Shown here piece after piece: positions 54,473 to 61,257 of a DNA stretch of 64,000 nt (the first letter of the stretch is position 1; each line of letters begins with the position of its first letter). Location of the stretch: positions 871,001-935,000 of the forward strand of contig NZ_CP131130.1 of the NCBI RefSeq assembly GCF_033705735.1, read 5' to 3'. Made by a program: the position numbers and the translations under genes. The stretch comes from Shinella zoogloeoides. Lineage in GTDB: Bacteria; Pseudomonadota; Alphaproteobacteria; Rhizobiales; Rhizobiaceae. The notes beneath the pieces were generated by a model. The model saw only the letters and a program-made list of their open reading frames with translations. It was not told where the DNA came from and did no database searches.

Positions 54473-54913
54473 ATGACAGCAGGGTTTTCACGGGCAGGCG
54501 CCGCAGGGCGGTTCCTTTCGGTCGCGCTTGCAGCGGCGACCGCAGGTCTCGCCATGGCGCCCGTCGCGGCCAGCGCCGCGCGTATCGAAAACCCCGTCGC
54601 CACATTTTCCGGCATCGACAAGATCACCGGCCGCATCACCAGCTTCGACGTTTATATCGGCGAGACCGTGCAGTTCGGCGCGCTGCAGGTGACGCCGAAG
54701 GTCTGCTACAGCCGCGACGATACGGAAGCGCAGAAGATCACCTCCTTCGTCGAGGTCGACGAGATCACCCTCGACCGCAAGATTCGCCGCATCTTCACCG
54801 GCTGGATGTTCGCCGACAGCCCCGGCCTCAACGCGGTGGAGCACCCCGTCTATGACGTCTGGCTCACCGAGTGCAAGACGAAGTCGGACGTCCCGCCGCC
54901 GGACGGCAAGTAG
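54473..54913 (+). CDS. DUF2155 family exported protein
   Basis: A 146-residue protein with an N-terminal signal segment (hydrophobic about residues 13-35, ending ASA). The mature core KITGRITSFDVYIGETVQFG (about 50-69), the LQVTPKVCYSRDDTEAQ region and the later GWMFADSPGLNAVEHPVYDV match DUF2155, a secreted family often next to NDUFA12 and aat. Two cysteines may form a disulfide. The function is unknown. Repeat element C lies between it and the convergent aat gene. Confidence 0.9.
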   Translation: MTAGFSRAGAAGRFLSVALAAATAGLAMAPVAASAARIENPVATFSGIDKITGRITSFDVYIGETVQFGALQVTPKVCYSRDDTEAQKITSFVEVDEITLDRKIRRIFTGWMFADSPGLNAVEHPVYDVWLTECKTKSDVPPPDGK

Positions 54914-54937
54914 GCCGGAGCCGCTTCGGCCGCATCG

Positions 54938-55121
54938 CCCCTCATCCGGCTTGCCGGCCACCTTCTCCTTGGCAGCGGGGCGAAGGGATATGCCGCACTT
55001 TTTCCAGTTCAACGGACGCTTTCTTGTAGAGCAATGACGGCAATGGAAGTGGGAAACCGGACCCGCAAATTTCCTTCGCCCCGCTTGCGGGGAGAAGGTG
55101 GCCGGCAAGCCGGATGAGGGG
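54938..55121. repeat. Palindromic intergenic element, copy C, with 31-bp perfect terminal inverted repeats
   Basis: Bases 54938-54968 and 55091-55121 are exact reverse complements over 31 bp, starting CCCCTCATCCGGC. The 122-bp interior has a second shorter CTTCGCCCCGC-type hairpin at about 55073-55097. It shares end and stem words with copies A and B. It fills the gap between the convergent DUF2155 and aat genes and, as RNA, would form a large hairpin on either strand. It resembles a MITE-like or rhizobial mosaic element. Confidence 0.85.
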
Positions 55122-55124
55122 CGG

Positions 55125-55739
55125 TCAGAACGGCAGGTGCGGCGAGGCCAGCGCATTCGCCAGCATGTCCTCGTATTCGATCTTCGGCACGTCGATCGCG
55201 CCGAACGTCTTGAGGTGCTCGGTGGTGAACTGCGTGTCGAGCAGGCGGAAGCCGTTCGCCTTCAGCCGCTCCACCAGCGCCACAAGGCAAACCTTCGAGG
55301 CATCCGTGCGGCGTGAGAACATGCTTTCCCCGAAGAAGGCCGCACCCAGCGAGACGCCGTAGAGGCCGCCGACGAGCTGGTCGCCCTCCCATGCCTCCAC
55401 GCAATGCGCATGGCCCATGCGGTGCAGGGTGCCGTAGAGCGACTTGATCTTGGCGTTGATCCAGGTGGAGGGCCGGTCGGGCGCGGCCTCGGCGCAGGCG
55501 GCGACGACAGCGTCGAAGGCGGTATCGAAACGGATGTCGAAGGGGGTCTTGCGGATCGTCTTGGCGAGGCTGCGCGAGACGTGGAATCCGTCGAGGGGGA
55601 TGACGCCCCGCATATCCGGCTCGACCCAGAAGAGCTCCGGGTCGTCTGCCGAATCGGCCATCGGGAAAAGCCCGATGGAATAGGCGCGCAGCAGCAGTTC
55701 CGGGGTGATCTCCGGGTGCTTTCTGCGACGCCCTGCCAT
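55125..55739 (-). CDS. aat: Leucyl/phenylalanyl-tRNA--protein transferase
   Basis: Adds Leu or Phe to N-terminal Arg/Lys, marking proteins for ClpAP (N-degron pathway). The 204-residue protein has [20 protein letters not shown] (about residues 16-35), the [20 protein letters not shown] segment and [20 protein letters not shown] (about 133-152), all family-specific. It lies 15 bp downstream of accC in the same direction, the conserved rhizobial order. Confidence 0.96.
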   Translation of the reverse strand: MAGRRRKHPEITPELLLRAYSIGLFPMADSADDPELFWVEPDMRGVIPLDGFHVSRSLAKTIRKTPFDIRFDTAFDAVVAACAEAAPDRPSTWINAKIKSLYGTLHRMGHAHCVEAWEGDQLVGGLYGVSLGAAFFGESMFSRRTDASKVCLVALVERLKANGFRLLDTQFTTEHLKTFGAIDVPKIEYEDMLANALASPHLPF

Positions 55740-55754
55740 CAGAGCCGACGCCCC

Positions 55755-57101
55755 TCAGGCGTCGGTCTTGCTGGCTAGGTAGTTTTCCAGCCAGTGGATG
55801 TCATAATCGCCGTTGGCGATGTCCTGATTGCCAATCAGATCCTGGAAGAGCGGCAGGGTCGTCTTGATGCCGTCGATGACGAACTCGTCCAGCACGCGGC
55901 GCAGGCGCATCATGCATTCGACGCGGGTGCGGCCGTGCACGATCAGCTTGCCGATCAGGCTGTCGTAGTAGGGCGGGATCTTGTAGCCCTGATAGGCGCC
56001 CGAATCGACGCGCACGCCAAGGCCGCCCGGCGCATGGAAATGCGTGATCGTGCCCGGCGAGGGAACGAAGGTGCGCGGGTCTTCGGCATTGATACGGCAC
56101 TCGATGGCATGGCCCGAGAAGACGATGTCTTCCTGGCTGACCGACAGGCCTGCGCCGGAGGCGACGCGGATCTGCTCGTGCACGAGGTCGATGCCGGTGA
56201 TCGCCTCGGTGATCGGATGCTCCACCTGAAGACGCGTGTTCATTTCGATGAAATAGAACTCGCCGTTCTCGTAGAGGAACTCGACCGTGCCGGCGCCGCG
56301 GTATTTCAGCTTCTTCATGGCGTCGGCGCAGATCTGGCCGATCTTCATGCGCTGCTCGACATTGAGGGCAGGGGAATTGGCCTCTTCCCAGACCTTCTGG
56401 TGGCGGCGCTGCAGCGAGCAGTCGCGCTCGCCGAGGTGAACCGCGTTGCCCATGCCGTCGCCGACGACCTGGATTTCGATGTGGCGCGGCTTGCCGAGGT
56501 ACTTTTCCATATAGACGGCGTCGTTGCCGAAAGCGGCGAGCGCCTCGGAACGGGCGGTCGAGACGGCTTCCTCAAGGTCGGCCTCGGTCTTGGCGACCTT
56601 CATGCCGCGTCCGCCGCCGCCGGCGGTAGCCTTGATGAGCACGGGGAAGCCGATCTGACGGGCGACTTCCAGCGCGTTCTCCGGCTTCACCTCGCCGTCG
56701 GAGCCGGGAACGACGGGAATGCCGAGTTCCTGCGCCGTCTGCTTGGCGGTGATCTTGTCGCCCATGATGCGGATATGCTCCGCCGTCGGGCCGATGAAGG
56801 TGATGCCGTGCGCGTCGAGGATTTCCGCGAACTTGGCGTTCTCCGACAGGAAGCCGTAGCCCGGATGCACGGCGTCGGCGCCGGTGATCTCGCAGGCGGC
56901 GACGATCTGGTGGATGTTCAGGTAGCTTTCGCGCGACGGGGGCGGGCCGATGCACACGCTCTCGTCGGCAAGGCGCACATGCATGGCGTCGGCGTCGGCC
57001 GTCGAATGCACGGCGACCGTGGCGATGCCCAGCTCCTTGCACGCCCGAAGGACGCGAAGGGCGATTTCGCCGCGGTTGGCAATGAGGACTTTGGAGATCA
57101 T
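55755..57101 (-). CDS. accC: Acetyl-CoA carboxylase biotin carboxylase subunit
   Basis: ATP-grasp enzyme that carboxylates the biotin on AccB, the first step of fatty acid synthesis. The 448-residue protein has the N-terminal [20 protein letters not shown], the ATP-binding glycine loop [13 protein letters not shown] (about residues 159-171), and catalytic-core motifs [20 protein letters not shown] (about 288-307). It lies ten bases after accB. Confidence 0.97.
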   Translation of the reverse strand: MISKVLIANRGEIALRVLRACKELGIATVAVHSTADADAMHVRLADESVCIGPPPSRESYLNIHQIVAACEITGADAVHPGYGFLSENAKFAEILDAHGITFIGPTAEHIRIMGDKITAKQTAQELGIPVVPGSDGEVKPENALEVARQIGFPVLIKATAGGGGRGMKVAKTEADLEEAVSTARSEALAAFGNDAVYMEKYLGKPRHIEIQVVGDGMGNAVHLGERDCSLQRRHQKVWEEANSPALNVEQRMKIGQICADAMKKLKYRGAGTVEFLYENGEFYFIEMNTRLQVEHPITEAITGIDLVHEQIRVASGAGLSVSQEDIVFSGHAIECRINAEDPRTFVPSPGTITHFHAPGGLGVRVDSGAYQGYKIPPYYDSLIGKLIVHGRTRVECMMRLRRVLDEFVIDGIKTTLPLFQDLIGNQDIANGDYDIHWLENYLASKTDA

Positions 57102-57111
57102 GGGATCCGCC

Positions 57112-57576
57112 TTATTCGATGACGATCAGCGGTTCGCCATATTCGACCGGGCTCGCATCCGAGACGAGGATTTCGGTGACCTTGCCCGAGCGCGGCGCGG
57201 GGATCTGGTTCATCGTCTTCATGGCTTCGATGATGAGGATGGTCTGGCCTTCCTTGACGCTCGCGCCGACCTCGATGAAGGGGCGGGCGCCCGGGGCGGG
57301 CGAAAGATAGGCGGTGCCCACCATCGGCGCGGTCACGGCGTTCTTGTTGCTGCGGGCATCGGCGGGCGCGGCTGCTGCGGCGACCGGTGCGGGCGCTGCG
57401 CTGGCGGCAACGGGGGCGGCGATCGGCGCCTGGACATATTGCGGCGTGCCGGCGCGCGAGACGCGGATGCGCAGGTCGTCCTGCTCCACTTCGATCTCCG
57501 TCAGGTCCGTCTCGTTGAGGATGTTGGCGAGATCGCGGATCAGAGCCTGATCGATGCCGTGTTTCTTTTCAGCCAT
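57112..57576 (-). CDS. accB: Acetyl-CoA carboxylase biotin carboxyl carrier protein
   Basis: Carries the biotin arm between carboxylase and carboxyltransferase. The 154-residue protein has an N-terminal helical part, an Ala/Pro-rich hinge (about residues 50-75) and the C-terminal biotinyl domain with the target lysine in [11 protein letters not shown] (about residue 120). The ATG at 57576 starts [13 protein letters not shown]. It is the substrate of the BirA encoded at 9073-9840. aroQ lies 22 bp upstream. Confidence 0.97.
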   Translation of the reverse strand: MAEKKHGIDQALIRDLANILNETDLTEIEVEQDDLRIRVSRAGTPQYVQAPIAAPVAASAAPAPVAAAAAPADARSNKNAVTAPMVGTAYLSPAPGARPFIEVGASVKEGQTILIIEAMKTMNQIPAPRSGKVTEILVSDASPVEYGEPLIVIE

Positions 57577-57598
57577 GGAAGTGAGCCTCTGGTTCTTC

Positions 57599-58036
57599 TT
57601 ATTTCGTGATGGATGACAGCGCATGGAGCGCGAGGACATAGCTATGCGCACCGAAACCGCAGATGACGCCCTTCACGGCGGGCGCAATCATCGATTTGTG
57701 GCGGAATTCCTCGCGGGCATGCACGTTGGAAAGGTGCAGTTCGACGACCGGGACCTTCACGGCGCGGATGGCGTCGTGCAGCGCGATCGAGGTGTGGGTA
57801 TAGGCACCGGCGTTGATGGCGACGCCGGCAGCGACATCGCCGGCCTCATGGATCCAGTCGACCAGATCGCCTTCATGGTTGGACTGGCGGAAATCGACGG
57901 CAAAGCCCAGCGTCTCGCCCTCGGCCTTGCAGAGAGCCTCGATATCGGCGAGCGTCTGGCCGCCATAGATACCGGGCTCGCGTTTGCCGAGTGCGTTCAG
58001 GTTGGGGCCGTTGAGCACGAAAAGGGGTAAAGCCAT
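57599..58036 (-). CDS. aroQ: 3-dehydroquinate dehydratase, type II
   Basis: Third step of the shikimate pathway. The 145-residue protein has the type II signature LFVLNGPNLNALGKREPGIY (about residues 5-24) with the catalytic Tyr, the NHEGDLVDWIHEA motif (about 53-65), INAGAYTHTSIALHDAI and ELHLSNVHAREEFRHKS. A TTG six bases upstream is less likely than the ATG at 58036. It heads the aroQ-accB-accC-aat run; AroQ next to AccBC is common in many bacteria. Confidence 0.97.
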   Translation of the reverse strand: MALPLFVLNGPNLNALGKREPGIYGGQTLADIEALCKAEGETLGFAVDFRQSNHEGDLVDWIHEAGDVAAGVAINAGAYTHTSIALHDAIRAVKVPVVELHLSNVHAREEFRHKSMIAPAVKGVICGFGAHSYVLALHALSSITK

Positions 58037-58092
58037 TCGCAATTCCGCATGCTGGATAGAGATTTACCTATAGACCGGCGGTTTGCGTGAGG

Positions 58093-58115
58093 AAAGCCCC
58101 AAGGGAAGGGGCTTT
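58093..58115 (-). terminator. Terminator-like hairpin after the DsbA-family gene
   Basis: AAAGCCCC (58093-58100) and GGGGCTTT (58108-58115) form a perfect 8-bp stem with a 7-base loop, about 66 bp after the DsbA-family stop. On the minus strand the stem ends in TTTCC, so the T tract is short. It may also protect the aroQ promoter from read-through. Confidence 0.5.
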
Positions 58116-58181
58116 GCCGGTCGAAAGGGCGTGTCCACAAGCCAAAGGCTCAACACGGCCAGCATGGCGAGAAAATGGCGC

Positions 58182-58943
58182 TTACGAGCAGTTCGCCTTG
58201 CCGCAGGCGCGCACATTGGCGATCTTTTCCTTCAGGTCGTCCACGCCGACCGCGCCGAACACCATTTCCTGGCCGATCACGTAGGACGGCGTGCCCGTGA
58301 TGCCGAGGTCGTTGGCCAGCGAATAGGCCTGGCGCACCGCGTCGTCATGCGGCTTCTCGGTCATGGTCTTGCGGATATCGGCTTCCGGAACGCCCATGCT
58401 GGCGGCAAGCGCAATGGCGCTCTCCTCCGTCGCGCGGCCTTCGCCGCCGAGCAAGGCACGGTGGAATTCCCCGTATTTCTCCGGCGAGAGATCGCGGAAG
58501 GCGGCACTCACCTTGTGGGCGGCAAGCGAATCGGGGCCGAGGATCGGCAGCTCCTTGAGGACGAAGCGGATGTTCTTGTCCTCCTTCAGCAACTCGTCCA
58601 TGTCGGAGAGGGCCCGCTTGCAGTAGCCGCAATTGTAGTCGAAGAACTCGACGATGGTGACGTCGCCCTTAGGATTGCCGAGCGCGATGTCGTAGGGCGA
58701 GGAGAAGATCGCCTTCTCGTTGTCGGTGATGGCGGACTGGGCCTTGGCCTGCTGCTGCGCTTCCTGCTTCTTCTGCAGGGCTTCCTGCACGTCGAGCAGG
58801 ATTTCCGGATTCTCGACGAGATATTCCTTGATGAACTCGCCCATCTCCTTCTTCTGCGCGTCGTCGAGGGCGAGAGCGGGAAGGGGGGCTGCGACCGCGA
58901 TGGTGAGAGCGACGGTGGCCGCGAGCTTCGTCTGGAATGTCAT
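58182..58943 (-). CDS. DsbA family thiol oxidoreductase
   Basis: A periplasmic 253-residue protein with a signal peptide (MTFQTKLAATVALTIAVAAP, cleaved at about residue 26). A helical N-terminal extension with an Asp/Glu- and Gln-rich stretch (QKKQEAQQQAKAQ) is followed by a thioredoxin fold whose active site is FFDYNCGYCKRAL (about residues 100-112, CGYC) and whose cis-Pro is in GITGTPSYVIG. It resembles the ScsC/BdbD-like DsbA group with the N-terminal DUF4124/helical domain. Its role is probably disulfide formation or isomerisation. It is divergent from the aminotransferase gene. Confidence 0.92.
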   Translation of the reverse strand: MTFQTKLAATVALTIAVAAPLPALALDDAQKKEMGEFIKEYLVENPEILLDVQEALQKKQEAQQQAKAQSAITDNEKAIFSSPYDIALGNPKGDVTIVEFFDYNCGYCKRALSDMDELLKEDKNIRFVLKELPILGPDSLAAHKVSAAFRDLSPEKYGEFHRALLGGEGRATEESAIALAASMGVPEADIRKTMTEKPHDDAVRQAYSLANDLGITGTPSYVIGQEMVFGAVGVDDLKEKIANVRACGKANCS

Positions 58944-59151
58944 GTCTGTCCTGTCCTCGTCCTTGATGCGCCGGAGAAGTGCCATTGGCGGCACCCGCGC
59001 GTCAATGCGCTGCGCAGCGCTTTCAACGACCTTATGGCGGGCGGCATGCAAACGATAGGGCAAAAGCGGCGGATTTTCGGCCCTCGCGGGATTGTGAAGG
59101 CCGGCATCTTGCGGCAGGAAGGCCGCATCCCACCAACCGGAAGCAAAACCC

Positions 59152-60291
59152 ATGAAACTCTCCCGCCGCGGTGCAGTCGAACCCTTTCACGCCATGGACG
59201 TGCTCGCCGAGGCGACGAAGCGCCGCGCGGCCGGCCGGCCGGTGATCTCGATGGCCGTCGGCCAGCCCGTCCATCCCGCGCCGCAGGCCGCCCGAGAGGC
59301 TGCGCGCCGGGCGCTGGAGATCGGCCGCGTCGGTTATACGGATGCGCTGGGCCTTCTTTCGCTGCGGCAGGCCATTGCGGATTTCTACCGGACCCGCCAC
59401 GGCGTTACGGTCGATCCCGGCCGCATCGCCATCACCACGGGCTCCTCCGCCGGCTTCAACCTCGCCTTCCTCGCGCTGTTCGATGCCGGCGACCGCGTCG
59501 CCATCGCGCGGCCCGGCTATCCCGCCTACCGCAACATCCTCGCCGCGCTCGGCATCGAGACGGTGGAGATCGACGTGAGCGCCGAGAACGGTTTTACGCT
59601 GACGCCCGAGGCGCTGGAAGCGGCGGGTCGCATCGACGGCGTGCTGCTGGCCAGCCCGGCCAATCCGACAGGCACGGTGACCGGCCGCGCCAATCTCGCA
59701 GCTTTGTCGGCCTATTGCCGGGACAATGGCATCGCCTTCATCTCGGACGAGATCTATCACGGCCTCACCTTCGTCGGCGAAGAAGCGACGGCGCTGGAAT
59801 TTGGCGAGGAGGCGGTGATCATCAACTCCTTCTCGAAATACTATTGCATGACCGGCTGGCGGATCGGCTGGATGGTGCTGCCGGAAAAGCTGGTGCGCCC
59901 GGTCGAGCGCATCGCGCAGAGCCTCTACATCTCCGCGCCGGAACTGTCGCAGATCGCGGCGGAAGCCGCGCTCGGCGCGGAGGCGGAACTGAACGTCTAT
60001 CGTGACGCCTACCGCGAGAACCGCGATTTCCTCGTCGAGCGCCTGCCGCAACTCGGCTTCTCCATCGCCTCGCCGATGGACGGCGCCTTCTACGCCTATG
60101 TCGATGTCAGCCGCTTCACCAATGACAGCATGGCCTTCGCCCGCCGCATGCTGGCCGAGACGGATGTGGCGGCAACGCCCGGCATCGACTTCGATCCGCG
60201 CGACGGCCACCACACCATGCGCTTTTCCTATGCCGGCTCCTTCGAGGAGATGAGCGAGGCGGTCGACCGCCTCGCGCGCTGGCTCGCGTGA
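59152..60291 (+). CDS. PLP-dependent aminotransferase, class I/II
   Basis: A 379-residue fold-type I aminotransferase. The PLP lysine is in NSFSKYYCMTGWRIGWMVLP (about residues 224-243). The aspartate that binds the pyridine nitrogen lies near FISDEIYHGLTF, and SPANPTGTVTGR (about 164-175) and the C-terminal MRFSYAGSFEEM complete the pattern. The specificity is unknown; aspartate/alanine-type substrates are likely. It has its own promoter in the 208-bp gap shared with the DsbA-family gene. Confidence 0.92.
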   Translation: MKLSRRGAVEPFHAMDVLAEATKRRAAGRPVISMAVGQPVHPAPQAAREAARRALEIGRVGYTDALGLLSLRQAIADFYRTRHGVTVDPGRIAITTGSSAGFNLAFLALFDAGDRVAIARPGYPAYRNILAALGIETVEIDVSAENGFTLTPEALEAAGRIDGVLLASPANPTGTVTGRANLAALSAYCRDNGIAFISDEIYHGLTFVGEEATALEFGEEAVIINSFSKYYCMTGWRIGWMVLPEKLVRPVERIAQSLYISAPELSQIAAEAALGAEAELNVYRDAYRENRDFLVERLPQLGFSIASPMDGAFYAYVDVSRFTNDSMAFARRMLAETDVAATPGIDFDPRDGHHTMRFSYAGSFEEMSEAVDRLARWLA

Positions 60292-60365
60292 GGCTGAAAG
60301 CGATTCCGCTTCAATGGCTTGCGTCCGCAAGCGGATTCGATCTTTCAGGCACCTGAATCACTTTC

Positions 60366-61130
60366 TCAGACGCGGTTGATCGACACGCCGCCGTCGACGA
60401 GCATCGCCGTGCCGGTCGTGAAGCTGGAGGCCGGCGAGCAGAGGAACAGCGCGGCCTCCGCGATTTCTTCCGGCGCTGCAATGCGCTTGAAGGCGTTGAG
60501 GCCGGCGACGAATTGCAGCGCCTCGGGCGTATTGGCCACTTCGCGGCCCATGGGCGTATCCGTCGCGCCGGGCAGCAGCGCATTCACGCGGATACCCTTG
60601 CGGCCATATTCCGAGGCGAGCACCTGCACGAGGCCAATGAGCCCGGATTTCGAGGCGGCATAGGCAGCCAGCCCCGGAAAGCCCGCCGTATAGCCGACGA
60701 AGGTGGAGGTGAAGACGAGACTGCCGCCGCCGCGCGCCTCCAGGGCGGGAATCTGGTACTTCGCGGCCAGGAAGCCGCTCGTCAGGTTGACGTCGAGCAC
60801 CTTCTGCCATTCCGTCATGGAAAGCGCGGGCAGGGCGCCGACGGGCCCCGTCGTGCCGACATTGTTGAAGGCGATGTCGAGCCCGCCGAATTCCGTCCGC
60901 GCGGCATCGACCAGCGCTTCGTGATGCGCTTCCTCGCTCACATCGCCGGCAATGGCTGCGACCGAACCGCCGGCCGCGCGGATTTCGTCGGCGACCGCTT
61001 CCAGCCTTTCGCGTCCGCGGGCCGAAAGTACGACCTTCGCACCCTGCCGGGCGAAAAGCAGCGCGGCGGCCCGGCCGATGCCGGAGCTTGCGCCGGTGAT
61101 GATGGCGACCTTGTCGTCGAGGCGTGTCAT
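60366..61130 (-). CDS. Short-chain dehydrogenase/reductase
   Basis: A 254-residue classical SDR. The cofactor motif is ITGASSGIGRAAALLF (about residues 12-27), NNVGTTGP lies at about 88-95, the catalytic YAASKSG (about 157-163) has Tyr and Lys spaced by three, and the C-terminus ends LVDGGVSINRV. An Arg in the first loop (SARGRERLEA) favours NADP, but this is only suggestive. The substrate is unknown. It is in its own unit between the aminotransferase and the rne terminator. Confidence 0.92.
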   Translation of the reverse strand: MTRLDDKVAIITGASSGIGRAAALLFARQGAKVVLSARGRERLEAVADEIRAAGGSVAAIAGDVSEEAHHEALVDAARTEFGGLDIAFNNVGTTGPVGALPALSMTEWQKVLDVNLTSGFLAAKYQIPALEARGGGSLVFTSTFVGYTAGFPGLAAYAASKSGLIGLVQVLASEYGRKGIRVNALLPGATDTPMGREVANTPEALQFVAGLNAFKRIAAPEEIAEAALFLCSPASSFTTGTAMLVDGGVSINRV

Positions 61131-61209
61131 GGGAAACTCCTGTTGGTTCTGGCGACAGCGATGTCGCAGAAGGAGGAGGGCGCAGCCACCCGATTCCTGC
61201 GCAAGAAAA

Positions 61210-61231
61210 AGGCCCGGTTTTCACCGGGCCT
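61210..61231 (-). terminator. Intrinsic terminator of rne
   Basis: AGGCCCGGT (61210-61218) and ACCGGGCCT (61223-61231) form a perfect 9-bp stem around a 4-base loop. On the minus strand the stem is followed by TTTTTCTT. It lies 26 bp after the rne stop. Confidence 0.88.
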
Positions 61232-61257
61232 CTTCAATTCCGTAATGCAGCAGCCTC

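Noticed and set aside
53704..54639. 311-codon minus-strand frame across NDUFA12 and DUF2155
   Set aside because: It is antisense to two well-supported genes and has no recognisable domain or ribosome site.
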